Assembly (NCBI RefSeq): GCF_010974825.1
Contig: NZ_JAAILA010000003.1
Location: 310,001-374,000 of the forward strand
Length of the DNA stretch: 64,000 nt
Direction of reading: 5' to 3'
Origin: Aeromonas rivipollensis
GTDB taxonomy: Bacteria; Pseudomonadota; Gammaproteobacteria; Enterobacterales; Aeromonadaceae
Every line of letters begins with the position of its first letter. The stretch's first letter is position 1. The notes beneath the pieces are model-generated. The model had not been told where the DNA came from. It was given only the letters and a program-made list of their open reading frames with translations, and searched no databases. Positions 9,801-17,104 of this stretch are shown piece after piece. The translations under genes were made by a program, and so were the position numbers.

Positions 9801-10096
9801 ACCTCGTTGTAGTAGACAAAGTCCCGCTGCATCACCTTGTCGTAGGCGCGGTGGATGCGCCCGCCCAGCTCCGGCAGCAGCATCACCTTGATAAAGTCAT
9901 TCTCCAGCCAGACCGCCTGATAGGACTTCATCTGCTTCTGGCCGGTGAGGGTGTCGATCACCCCATAGGGATAGACGGCCCCCGAGGAGCCCTGATAGAC
10001 CCGCTTCTCGAGAAACATGGGGTTGGGATCTTCGGCACCGACCTCGTAGGTCGGCAGGGTGACGGCTTCTACCCAGACTCTTACATCAGCTCTCAT
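6818..10096 (-). CDS. DUF5107 domain protein with TPR repeats
   Basis: About 1092 residues. The N-terminal third (to about 350) matches the DUF5107 family, a beta-sandwich resembling sugar mutarotases and glycoside-hydrolase-associated domains (GGRIHRAYDKVMQRDFVYYN, GGIEFNWPQHHRPTTFMPVD). The rest is a chain of TPR-like helical repeats (for example LALATLEYNRANYEQALVYV and AWRNLGIYHFNKSGDLAAAE). No signal peptide is seen, so it is probably cytoplasmic. The chosen ATG at 10096 has a GAGGCGAG Shine-Dalgarno; an ATG at 10117 extends the frame by 7 residues but has no such site. It is first in an operon with an MFS sugar porter and a mutarotase, so a role in sugar or glycoside handling is inferred. 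Confidence 0.85.
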   Translation of the reverse strand: MRADVRVWVEAVTLPTYEVGAEDPNPMFLEKRVYQGSSGAVYPYGVIDTLTGQKQMKSYQAVWLENDFIKVMLLPELGGRIHRAYDKVMQRDFVYYNEVIKPALVGLVGPWISGGIEFNWPQHHRPTTFMPVDFTIQEHEGGAKTVWLGEVEAMRGLQVMAGFTLYPDKALIEITGKVFNGNDTPRHFLWWSNPAVKGGDAHQSVFPPDVTAVYDHGKRDVSAFPIARGTYYKVDYSAGVDISRYRNIPVPTSYMADKSDYDFVGAYCHDERGGLLHVADHHVSPGKKQWSWGNCDFGLAWDRNLTDHNGPYIELMTGVYTDNQPDFTWLDAGEEKVFVQNFLPYNTLGTLQNANTRAAIKLERTEDGLLCGAYAIAPLCHARFEVSDEGGVLFTQTLELQPGQAWLEPQAITSEGRLQVRLLDEQGQSILSYLEHLPAGEALPDPATAPEPAVNLDSVDELYFIGQHLEQYLHASRSPFDYYLRALELDSGDYRCNLALATLEYNRANYEQALVYVNQALTRAHRLNKNPQCGKASLLRAHIEERLGQFDAAFDDFYKATWSGNCRDGGFLGLARIAMVRRDPSQALPFVEKSLAVNGTHYGAIALKGLALLECGQREAALAYIDEQRVRYPLHYQLALLRWLASEQPTDLEALRTLCNGRGVNLCFLASDLLALGRPELAQQLLSLLPVEETLPLLFQASLLPEGEAQYALLQRAEQAFGRKVRFPNTLGEVAMLAQLPHSWFARYLLGCFHYSKRSYPQAIALWQQVCEQAPGFAPAWRNLGIYHFNKSGDLAAAEQCLSRAFALKPDDARLLFELDQLHKRGAMAPAERLALLEAHSEVALKRDDLTAELLSLYHITGQLDAAAEILRLREFHPWEGGEGKVTGQYLINQQRRALALMTQGRHEQAIPLLQQALHYPLNLGEGRLVGQTDNDIHYLLALCHLACDNQSLAAQCLQQACLGQGSLGASRYYNDQPVDYLFYQGMALARLGRAAEAQRLFEGMVGWAEQAMGERVEADFFAVSLPDLIVLDDDPQHKHRQHCLLVRALGLLGLGQHYGCEQSLRELLTLNPAHDKGHLFALICRDLSLNS

Positions 10097-10215
10097 CAAT
10101 CTCGCCTCATTCAACATTTATTAGTAAACGTTTCGATGAGGCCAGTTTAAGATGGCGATGACAGCGTTTTTCGCTTAAAGATCACGCAATACAGTAAGCG
10201 GAGTTTAGTGAACTA
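10097..10215. promoter_or_regulatory. Divergent promoter region of the sugar operon and ROK regulator, with a palindrome
   Basis: This is the short AT-richer interval between the divergent genes. It holds the perfect palindrome AAACGTTT at 10126-10133 and a wider inverted pair CCTCAT (10105-10110) / ATGAGG (10136-10141) centred close to it. Either could be the operator of the neighbouring ROK protein. No clear -35/-10 pair was assigned. Confidence 0.4.
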
Positions 10216-11430
10216 ATGATCGTCGGCCTGAACAACCAGAAGGTACGCCACCACAACAAGCAGGTGCTGCTGGCGCTGCTCTACCAGCTCAAGGAGGCGA
10301 GCAAGTCCACCCTGGCCCGCCACTGCGAGCTCTCCATCCCGGCGGTCAGCAAGATCCTCGACGAGCTGGTGGCCGATGGCGCCATCAGCCACAGCGAGCA
10401 AAACCTCTCCCTGCGCGGCATCAACGGCGGCAGCTACCGCATCGCCAGCGGCAAGGGGGCCATCCTCTGCCTCAACATCAGCCCCACCAGCCTGGAGAGC
10501 ATACTGGTGGACAACCTGATCACCCCGCTGGATGAGTTCAGCGGCCAGAAGATAGCCCCGCAGACCCCGGAGGAGCTGCTGCGCCTGATTGAAGCCCACT
10601 ACTACCAGCACAAGCGCCGCCACAGGGGGCTGGCGATCCGGCTGGCGCTGGCGGTGCACGGCCAGGTCAACCCGGCCACTGGGGTATCCCAGACCATGCC
10701 GCAGGCCCCCTGGCACGCGCCGGTCGAGCTCAAGTACCTGCTGGAGGAGCGCCTCGGCTGCGAGGTGATGGTGGACAACGACTGCATCATGCTGGCGCTG
10801 GCCCAGAAGTGGCAGGGCCGGGAGAGTGGCGGGGATTTTTGCGTCATCAACGTCGACTACGGCATCGGCTCCGCCTTTATCATCAACGGCCAGATCTACA
10901 GAGGCGCCCTCTTTGGCAGCGGCCAGATAGGCCACACCATCATCAACCCGGACGGCAGCGCCTGTGCCTGCGGCCGCTACGGCTGCCTGGAGACGGTCGC
11001 CTCGCTGTTTGCCATCAAGAAACGGGCCAGGGTCTTTCTCAAGCAGCAAGCCAGCGCCGACAACCCGGCGCCGGCGGGCGGGGAGCTCGACACGGCCCAG
11101 CTGCTCGCGCTCTACCATCAGGGGGATGCCATGATCCGCGCCCTGGTGGACGAGGGGGCCCGTGCCATTGGCCTGAGCCTCTACAACTTCCTCAATATCC
11201 TCAACATCAACCGCATCTGGCTCTATGGCCGCAGTTGCGACTTCGGCGAGCCCTGGCTGCAGACCATCGTCAGCCAGACCGGTGCCAACCCCTTCGACTG
11301 CAGCGATGCGGTCAATGCGACCCAGCTGCGCTTTGGCGAACTCAGCCGCCCCCAGCAGGTGATGGGCATCGGCTATCTCTATGTGGAGCGGGCATTGGCG
11401 CAGCGTGATGCGGCAGGCTTTAGCCAGTGA
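10216..11430 (+). CDS. ROK-family transcriptional regulator (NagC/Mlc-like)
   Basis: A 404-residue repressor-type ROK protein. An N-terminal winged helix-turn-helix (about 10-65, SKSTLARHCELSIPAVSKIL) is followed by a ROK sugar-kinase-like fold with the zinc-binding CxCGRxGCxE motif (CACGRYGCLE near residue 249) and the nucleotide/sugar-binding patterns VDNDC and NVDYGIGSAFI. ROK regulators sense a sugar or sugar phosphate and regulate uptake genes. It is transcribed divergently from the DUF5107-MFS-mutarotase operon, which it most probably controls. The effector is unknown. Confidence 0.88.
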   Translation: MIVGLNNQKVRHHNKQVLLALLYQLKEASKSTLARHCELSIPAVSKILDELVADGAISHSEQNLSLRGINGGSYRIASGKGAILCLNISPTSLESILVDNLITPLDEFSGQKIAPQTPEELLRLIEAHYYQHKRRHRGLAIRLALAVHGQVNPATGVSQTMPQAPWHAPVELKYLLEERLGCEVMVDNDCIMLALAQKWQGRESGGDFCVINVDYGIGSAFIINGQIYRGALFGSGQIGHTIINPDGSACACGRYGCLETVASLFAIKKRARVFLKQQASADNPAPAGGELDTAQLLALYHQGDAMIRALVDEGARAIGLSLYNFLNILNINRIWLYGRSCDFGEPWLQTIVSQTGANPFDCSDAVNATQLRFGELSRPQQVMGIGYLYVERALAQRDAAGFSQ

Positions 11431-11560
11431 AAACGGGTCGCCCCTGCCCAGACAAAGAAAGGGTCTCCTTCACTCAGTGGACCAACACCACATGGGGGTA
11501 GGAGAGCCAAGTGGAGAGGAATATGATGAGCGCACCATCCAGAACGGGAGCCAGCGCATT

Positions 11561-11842
11561 GTGACAACCCAGCGTGAACAGCAAAAACAGAGTGCACAGC
11601 AGGAGCAGAGCGAAATCCATCGCTGCGACCAGTGCGGGGAGCGCACCCGCCATATAGTGGTGCTGGTGGCCCGCGACCACAGTCAGGACATCATGCCCAA
11701 AGACCCGCGCAAGGCCTTCTGGCAAGCCTTTCGTGCCAGCACCCTCACCAACTGGGCATTTGGCGAGACCCTGGCCTATCAGGCCACCCATGTGAAGCAC
11801 CTGATTTGCGAGCGCTGCGGCGAGAAATTTCTCGAGTATTGA
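11561..11842 (+). CDS. Small zinc-ribbon-like hypothetical protein
   Basis: A 93-residue protein with two CxxC knuckles, CDQCGERTRH near the N-terminus and CERCGEKF at the C-terminus, separated by a helical stretch. This spacing suggests a split zinc ribbon. A GTG start at 11561 is preferred because GGGAG lies just upstream; longer frames (for example from ATG 11492) lack a ribosome-binding site and give low-complexity sequence. Function is unknown. It follows the ROK gene by about 130 nt. Confidence 0.6.
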   Translation: MTTQREQQKQSAQQEQSEIHRCDQCGERTRHIVVLVARDHSQDIMPKDPRKAFWQAFRASTLTNWAFGETLAYQATHVKHLICERCGEKFLEY

Positions 11843-12030
11843 GCGCCTGCCGCGTCCAGCAAGGGGATAGGGTCAGCCTGCAGCTGCACAAATAAGCCTG
11901 GCTCGCTCACCTGTTTGTCGATCCCCCACGTTGTCGATCCCCGACCGGTTTCTCGCCGCGTGCCGTTTTGCCCCCTCCGCCATCAGTTACCATGCCCCAC
12001 TTTGCAACCTTGCTTCGGAGGGATCGCACC

Positions 12031-12119
12031 ATGCAACCAACCCCTCCCGTCAGATCACCGATTAACCGCAGCAGACTGGAAGCTGTCGTCACTGGTGGTA
12101 GCGTGGTTTTTAGGTTGGA
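12031..12119 (+). pseudogene. 5' fragment of an interrupted gene
   Basis: A well-formed start (CGGAGGGATC Shine-Dalgarno, then ATG) opens a frame reading MQPTPPVRSPINRSRLEAVV and about nine more residues. The frame then runs into the REP-like repeat at 12114 and stops at 12210. The good initiation site with no gene body suggests the beginning of a real gene whose remainder was lost. The product is not recognised. The GC-rich remnant at 14041-14207 may be its distal end. Confidence 0.35.
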
Positions 12120-12141
12120 GCAGAGCGTAGCTAAGCCCGAC
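12114..12141. repeat. Degenerate REP-like inverted repeat
   Basis: GTTGG...CCGAC ends surround a centre containing GCAGAGCGTAGC, a layout like extragenic palindromes of the GTCGG..GCGCAGCG..CCGAC type. The arms are imperfect, so the assignment is tentative. Confidence 0.3.
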
Positions 12142-12386
12142 AGGCGAGCATTATTGCGCCAGCCAGAGCGGAATAAAGGTGGATGCAAGAGATTGGCACA
12201 CCAGAATTAACGATACATTTCGCGGTAAACCTTGGCTTCACTTCGTTCAGCACCAGCCCAATATTTTTAGCCCAGGATACGAGATGAGCCATATATCCAA
12301 CGAGACGGCAATCGAAACGACGGCTCCTTGCTCATGAAGTGCTTCCTGATCGCACAAACCGGGCTGAACCTCCTTTATTCAGTGCT

Positions 12387-13259
12387 CTACTGTCCTTCAC
12401 CATCATTTGGCGTTACAATATTATGCTGCATTTCTCTTAGAAACAGGTTGGTTAAATCTTGAACCGTTCCATCCATATCTCCCCGCTGGCGATAAACTGC
12501 GATTGTAATATTTGGGAGTGCAGGGAGCTGGGTCAATCTCTGGCTATGCTTTGGGGGTGTTTGAGAAAATAATGCGACGACGCCCAGCCCAGCCTCTGTA
12601 GCAGCCTGTAAAGCTGCAAGGCTACTGCTCTCAAATACTATATGCCAAGGAATACCTTCTCTATTCAATGCCTCTAATATACGATTACGCCATGAGCAAG
12701 GTTGACTGAAAATGACTAAAGGTAATGATTCACCTTGATGTTCGAACCCATGCGCTGCAAACCAATAGAGTGGAAAACTGAATTCCTGAATGGGTGCTGG
12801 CGCATTGGCAATCGGCATGCTGACCAACACATCCAACTCACCACGTTCAAACGCAGCAAATAGTGACTGCTTGTTCGCAACCTCAACCCGCAAGCTTAAT
12901 CCAGGATGCACACAAGCAAAGTCTGCTAGTACGCGGGTAAAGTGATTACTCACAAGATCTTCAACCAAACCAATACTGCAATGCAGCTTACCTTGTGATG
13001 CAGGCTTTAGACTCAGTTGATCGGTCAGACTCAAAATACGTTCTGCATAAGGTAATAACGCCTCCCCCTCAGTACTTAAACGTATTCCTCTGTTGGAGCG
13101 AAGCAGCAATGCATGGCCTAGTTGCTGCTCTAAACGCTGAATTTGCTGGCTAAGCGCTGGCTGTGTTTTCCCTTGCAATATTGCGGCCCGGTTAATGCTG
13201 CCACATCGTACAACACTCACGAAAGAGCGCAGCAGTGCGGTATCAAAGTCATTTGTCAT
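12387..13259 (-). CDS. LysR-family transcriptional regulator
   Basis: A 290-residue LysR-type regulator. The N-terminal winged helix-turn-helix (about 8-65) includes SINRAAILQGKTQPALSQQI and RLEQQLGHALLLRSNRGI. It is followed by the two-lobed effector-binding domain. It is divergent from a small EamA-type membrane protein 98 bp away, which is the usual layout of a LysR regulator and its target exporter. Base composition is clearly lower in GC (mid-40s percent by eye) than the surrounding chromosome, so the pair was probably acquired horizontally. The inducer is unknown. Confidence 0.9.
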   Translation of the reverse strand: MTNDFDTALLRSFVSVVRCGSINRAAILQGKTQPALSQQIQRLEQQLGHALLLRSNRGIRLSTEGEALLPYAERILSLTDQLSLKPASQGKLHCSIGLVEDLVSNHFTRVLADFACVHPGLSLRVEVANKQSLFAAFERGELDVLVSMPIANAPAPIQEFSFPLYWFAAHGFEHQGESLPLVIFSQPCSWRNRILEALNREGIPWHIVFESSSLAALQAATEAGLGVVALFSQTPPKHSQRLTQLPALPNITIAVYRQRGDMDGTVQDLTNLFLREMQHNIVTPNDGEGQ

Positions 13260-13357
13260 AAAGGAATCTTATAGCTGCCATTCATTTTTGCAGTCTACCT
13301 ATGAACTGTGGCATCCGCTAGACTGAGCATGCTTTTATTTTTTAGCTGGAGTTCACG

Positions 13358-13771
13358 ATGTATGTTTTAGCTGTCATTCTTGCGATCGCAGGTTCGGTCG
13401 TATACCACCTTTCGATTAAATTTGTACCTAGTGGTGTCAATCCATTTTTATCTCTGTCCTTGAGTTATGGCATCGCCCTTTTATTATGTTTACCTGGCAT
13501 TTATTTTTATGACGGTAGTCGCAGCTTCCAAATATTAAACTGGAGTGTTGCGGGCGTGGCGCTGGGAATTTTGGGGATTGAGCTTGGATTCTTGTTGCTA
13601 TATCGAGCCGGTGGTCATTTAGGAATATCTTCATTCCTGACCAATGCGGCAGGTACACTCTTGCTTTTACCTATTGGACTCTTGTTTTTTCGAGAAGCCT
13701 TTTCAGTCACTCGATTGCTGGGCATGGGTGTCGCCCTCTGCGGTCTATGGATGATGATGCCACGTAAATAA
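13358..13771 (+). CDS. Half-size EamA/DMT-family membrane transporter
   Basis: A 137-residue protein with about four transmembrane helices, starting MYVLAVILAIAGSVVYHLSI and ending in a basic PRK tail. It resembles one half of a ten-helix EamA transporter, similar in size to small multidrug-resistance proteins that act as dimers. Helices near 1-20, 30-50, 60-85 and 90-135 are visible. It is likely an inner-membrane exporter regulated by the divergent LysR protein. It shares that gene's low GC content. The substrate is unknown. Confidence 0.8.
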   Translation: MYVLAVILAIAGSVVYHLSIKFVPSGVNPFLSLSLSYGIALLLCLPGIYFYDGSRSFQILNWSVAGVALGILGIELGFLLLYRAGGHLGISSFLTNAAGTLLLLPIGLLFFREAFSVTRLLGMGVALCGLWMMMPRK

Positions 13772-14214
13772 TAAAGCCCATAGGTTCGACTAGCAAAGCT
13801 GATTCAGGTATTGGCGTATCTTGGATATTGAATTTTCGAACGCCACAGCAACCTTCAGCGGAGTAGGTGGATGCTTAATTTAACGGCACCTCATGTTCAT
13901 TTAGAAATGGCAAACTGAAAAGCATCCAAATTAAAGCATGTCCTTACTTGCGCCAATAGAGCTAACTGAATTATACAAGAATGAATCTATACAGACGTCC
14001 CCCAATAACTAAACCAGATTGCTTGTGAAATTCATATCCAGCCTGGCCATTGCGGCGCCACTCGGCTTGACCCCGGAACTTATCCGGCAGGATTTTCATA
14101 TGGATTTACTTTAGCGGGCGGTGGGACGCCTTTATCAGATCGCGATCGGTGTCGCGGCCGTTATGGTGGGAATTGGCTGGCTAATACAGCGCCACCACGC
14201 CAGATAACAGTTCA
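13772..14214. other. Non-coding interval after the EamA gene
   Basis: About 270 nt of low-GC sequence shows no open frame with a start signal. It then switches abruptly near 14040 to GC-rich sequence holding the gene remnant listed separately. No tRNA or integrase was seen. Confidence 0.5.
14041..14207 (+). pseudogene. 3' remnant of a gene with an in-frame stop
   Basis: In one frame this reads LAIAAPLGLTPELIRQDFHM then DLL, an amber stop at 14112-14114, and continues in frame with RAVGRLYQIAIGVAAVMVGI plus GWLIQRHHAR to TAA at 14205. The tail looks like a C-terminal transmembrane helix with a basic end. High GC and normal codon use contrast with the flanking low-GC sequence, so this is probably a decayed fragment of an older gene, possibly the one whose start lies at 12031. 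The family is not recognised. Confidence 0.35.
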
Positions 14215-14301
14215 GTAGGGTGCAATAAGCGCAGCGCATTGCACCTCTACCTTTCTGCCACCACACAAGCGGTGCAATTCACTTCGTTCATTGCATCCTA
14301 C
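14215..14301. repeat. REP/BIME-like double-hairpin repeat
   Basis: An 87-bp unit has outer ends GTAGGGTGCAAT and ATTGCATCCTAC, which are inverted with one mismatch. Inside are two successive hairpins, GGTGCAAT (14219-14226) / ATTGCACC (14238-14245) and GGTGCAAT (14271-14278) / ATTGCATC (14290-14297). This is the architecture of bacterial interspersed mosaic elements. Confidence 0.6.
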
Positions 14302-14690
14302 GGCGCTGGGCGGTGCTATGGCTGCCCCCACAAATCCCGCTCGCCAAGCCCATTTCTCCAGTTTGCACTCCCCCAAGCTCCCCTGATGACAGCCATTTAT
14401 GTGCGTTGTCTCACATCTAGCCCCATCATAAACCCTCACAAATTTACAGAATAAGCTTCTCTCTCCCGTCCAGACTGGTAGGGCCACAGCAATATAGCCG
14501 CAAGAAAATGCCCGCTAACGACATGATTTTATATGTAAAAACCAATTGAATTCGCTACTGCTGCCCAATTCCTCGCTTTGAGATCCCGCTCACACTCGGG
14601 ATTTTACCGCACAAAAATCCAGTCATTCGCACATTTGTCCGATAGGGTTGCTTGCGCCCCGACGCGATAATAGTCGTGTCAATTTTGTCT

Positions 14691-14712
14691 GCATGCCGTG
14701 TGCACGGCATGC
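14691..14712. promoter_or_regulatory. Perfect 22-bp palindrome upstream of the second PTS gene
   Basis: Arms GCATGCCGTG / CACGGCATGC match perfectly around a 2-bp centre and end 34 nt before the PTS start codon. It could be a repressor operator or a hairpin in the 5' untranslated region. A possible -10 box (GATAAT, 14666-14671) lies just upstream, which would place the palindrome inside the transcript. Confidence 0.55.
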
Positions 14713-14746
14713 CAACAGGCTCCATCAAGGGAGCAGGGAGAACGCC

Positions 14747-16651
14747 ATGATCACCACCCTTATCAACGAGCAACTGATCGCGCTCGATTTAAAGGCCAGC
14801 CGCAAGGAGGAGGTCTTCAGCGAGATGACCCGCTTGCTGGTCGCCCAAGGCAAAGTCAGCGACGAGCAGCAGTTCATCAAGGACTTGTGGGCCCGGGAAG
14901 AGCTGGACAACACCGGCTTCGAGGAAGGCGTAGCCCTGCCCCACGCCAAGAGCGCGGCGGTGAGCACTCCGGCGGTGGCCATCGGCATCAGCCGCAGCGG
15001 CATCGATTACGGCGCCGAGGATGGCAAGCCCTCTCGGCTGTTCTTCATGATTGCCTCCCCGGCGGGCGGCGCCAACCACCATATCGAGGTGCTGGCCGAG
15101 CTCTCCGCCAAGCTGATCGAAGAGGGCTTTATCGACGCCCTGCTGGCGGCCAAGAGCCCCGCCGCCGCGCTGGCACTCTTGCTTGAGAAGAGAGAGGAGC
15201 AAGCCGCCCCCGCCGCCGACAAGGGCCTCATCATAGGTGTCACCGGCTGCCCGGCCGGCATAGCCCACACCTATCTGGCGGCGGAATCCCTGGAGCGTGC
15301 CGCCAAGGAATTGGGTTACGAGGTGAAGGTGGAGACCAATGGCTCCATCGGCGTCAAGAACAGCCCGACCGCGGCCGAGATTGCCCGCGCCAGCGCCATA
15401 GTCGTGGCCTGTGACAAGCAGGTGGACATGGCCCGCTTCAACGGCAAGCCGCTCATCAAGACCGGGGTGAAAGCCCCCATCAAGGATGGCAAGGGACTGA
15501 TCGAGCAGGCCCTCAAGGCCCCCGCCTATGTGGCGGACAAGGATGAGCGCAAGAGCGAGGAGAAGAGTTCGGGCGGCAGTTCCGACCTCTACCGTTACCT
15601 GATGAACGGCGTCTCCCATATGATCCCCTTCGTGGTGACCGGGGGCCTGCTTATCGCCCTGGCGCTCGCCATCGGCGGGGATCCGACCCCGAGCGGCATG
15701 CAGATCCCGGCAGGGAGCATGTGGAACCAGATCCTCAACGTGGGCGTGGCCGCCTTCACCCTGATGATCCCCATACTGGCGGGCTATATCGCCTACGCCA
15801 TCGGTGATCGCCCCGCCCTGGCGCCGGGCTTTATCGGCGGCTGGATCGCCAACAACGGCAGCTTCTACGGCGCCGACGCCGGGACCGGCTTTATCGGTGC
15901 CATCATCGCAGGCCTGCTGGTCGGTTATCTGGTGCGCTGGATAGCGACCCGCCACTACCACAAGATGGTGCAGCCGCTGGTGCCTATCCTGATCGCCCCC
16001 ATCGTCGGGTCGCTCTTTATCGCTGCCGTCTTCATCTTCATCATAGGTGCGCCCATCGCCGACATGATGACGGGTCTGAACGCCATGCTGCTCTCCATGA
16101 GCGGCGGCAGCCTGGTGCTGCTGGGCATAGTGCTCGGGGGCATGGCTGGCTTCGACATGGGTGGCCCGGTCAACAAGGTGGCCTTCCTGTTCTCGGTCGG
16201 CATGATTGCCTCGGGCCAGACCCAGTTCATGGGCGCCATGGCCTGCGCCATACCGGCGGCGCCGCTCGGCATGTCGCTCGCCACAGTGCTCGGTCGCAAG
16301 CTGGGCATCTTCGATGCCTCCGAAATCGAGGCGGGCAAGGCCGCCGGTGCCATGGGCCTGGTGGGGATCTCCGAGGGAGCCATTCCGTTCGCCGCCCGTG
16401 ACCCGCTCGCCGTCATTCCCGCCAACGTGCTGGGCAGCATGACAGCCGCCGTGATGGCCTTCCTGTTTGGCATCACCAACAGCGTCGCCCACGGTGGCCC
16501 CATCGTCGCCCTGCTGGGTGCGGTCAACAAGCCGCTGCTGGCGCTGCTCTGCATGATCTGTGGCGCCATCGTCACCGGCGTGGTGGCGGTTGCCCTGAAA
16601 AAACTGCGGGTGAAGAAAACCGACCAGGTGGAACTGGCCAAGGCGGCCTGA
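14747..16651 (+). CDS. PTS fructose-family EIIA-EIIB-EIIC permease
   Basis: A 634-residue complete PTS permease. The EIIA domain carries the phospho-acceptor His66 (GVALPHAKS), EIIB carries the phospho-cysteine 168 (VTGCPAGIAHTY), and EIIC spans about 270-630 with MIPFVVTGG, GGPVNK and GISEGAIPFAARDP. It takes up and phosphorylates a fructose-like sugar. The ATG at 14747 follows GGGAG; a frame extension to 14648 is unlikely because it lacks a ribosome-binding site and crosses the palindrome. The gene is flanked upstream by that palindrome and downstream by a terminator, so it is transcribed alone. Unlike fruBKA loci there is no adjacent fruK or FPr gene. Confidence 0.92.
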   Translation: MITTLINEQLIALDLKASRKEEVFSEMTRLLVAQGKVSDEQQFIKDLWAREELDNTGFEEGVALPHAKSAAVSTPAVAIGISRSGIDYGAEDGKPSRLFFMIASPAGGANHHIEVLAELSAKLIEEGFIDALLAAKSPAAALALLLEKREEQAAPAADKGLIIGVTGCPAGIAHTYLAAESLERAAKELGYEVKVETNGSIGVKNSPTAAEIARASAIVVACDKQVDMARFNGKPLIKTGVKAPIKDGKGLIEQALKAPAYVADKDERKSEEKSSGGSSDLYRYLMNGVSHMIPFVVTGGLLIALALAIGGDPTPSGMQIPAGSMWNQILNVGVAAFTLMIPILAGYIAYAIGDRPALAPGFIGGWIANNGSFYGADAGTGFIGAIIAGLLVGYLVRWIATRHYHKMVQPLVPILIAPIVGSLFIAAVFIFIIGAPIADMMTGLNAMLLSMSGGSLVLLGIVLGGMAGFDMGGPVNKVAFLFSVGMIASGQTQFMGAMACAIPAAPLGMSLATVLGRKLGIFDASEIEAGKAAGAMGLVGISEGAIPFAARDPLAVIPANVLGSMTAAVMAFLFGITNSVAHGGPIVALLGAVNKPLLALLCMICGAIVTGVVAVALKKLRVKKTDQVELAKAA

Positions 16652-16684
16652 ACCTTGTCCACCACAGGCACTTGAGATGACAGT

Positions 16685-16715
16685 AGGCCACCCCCGGGTG
16701 GCCTCCTTGTTTTTT
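16685..16715 (+). terminator. Terminator of the EIIABC gene
   Basis: The stem AGGCCACCC / GGGTGGCCT is followed by CCTTGTTTTTT. Confidence 0.8.
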
Positions 16716-16802
16716 GCGCGCTCGCCCCCTTTTTGCGAGCCTGACGGCGCCTGCCCCTGCGGCGGCGCACCCATCCAGGCTCTCGGGCTCTTGAACAAAC
16801 TC

Positions 16803-16818
16803 TGTGATCCCCTTCACG
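16803..16818 (+). promoter_or_regulatory. Candidate CRP site upstream of uhpT
   Basis: TGTGA-N6-TCACG matches the cAMP-CRP core consensus TGTGA-N6-TCACA with one mismatch. It lies about 290 nt before the uhpT start codon in the 450-nt intergenic region. E. coli uhpT also has an upstream CRP site, which supports the reading. Confidence 0.55.
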
Positions 16819-16842
16819 CTTCACGGCCACAAGCCGCCAAAC

Positions 16843-16857
16843 TAGGAAATTTTCCTA
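16843..16857. promoter_or_regulatory. 15-bp palindrome in the uhpT upstream region
   Basis: TAGGAAA-T-TTTCCTA is a perfect inverted repeat 25 bp downstream of the candidate CRP box. It is a plausible activator or repressor site for uhpT. No specific regulator can be named, and no uhpABC genes are in the window. The rest of the 16716-17104 interval shows no gene. Confidence 0.45.
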
Positions 16858-17104
16858 ATCCCCCTAGGCATGGCTCTCACGCCATCCACAGCCCGCCTCT
16901 TTACAGTCGACCTACCTGATGTAGTTACCCGGCACGCCATGGTGCGTTCGGGCATGGGTTCAATCGACAGGGGAGCGCTCTGCAGTTCGCCCTCTTCCTG
17001 TCGCCCTTCCCGTGGCGTGACCTCCCATAACAGATTGAACGAGTTCAATACACAAATGAGGAACGCGGCGGGAATAGCGTCTATCTCGCAGAGGATGAAC
17101 GAAG

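Larger units (their letters stand above)
11843..12386. other. Gene-poor interval with a truncated gene start and a degenerate repeat
   Basis: No complete gene is visible. It contains the truncated gene start at 12031 and the REP-like hairpin at 12114-12141, both listed separately. From about 12200 rightward the base composition drops, marking the left side of the low-GC segment that carries the LysR/EamA pair. Confidence 0.5.

Noticed and set aside
14789..16798. A 669-codon minus-strand frame opposite the EIIABC gene
   Set aside because: His/Gly/Asp-rich composition typical of the reverse of a membrane protein gene in GC-rich DNA.
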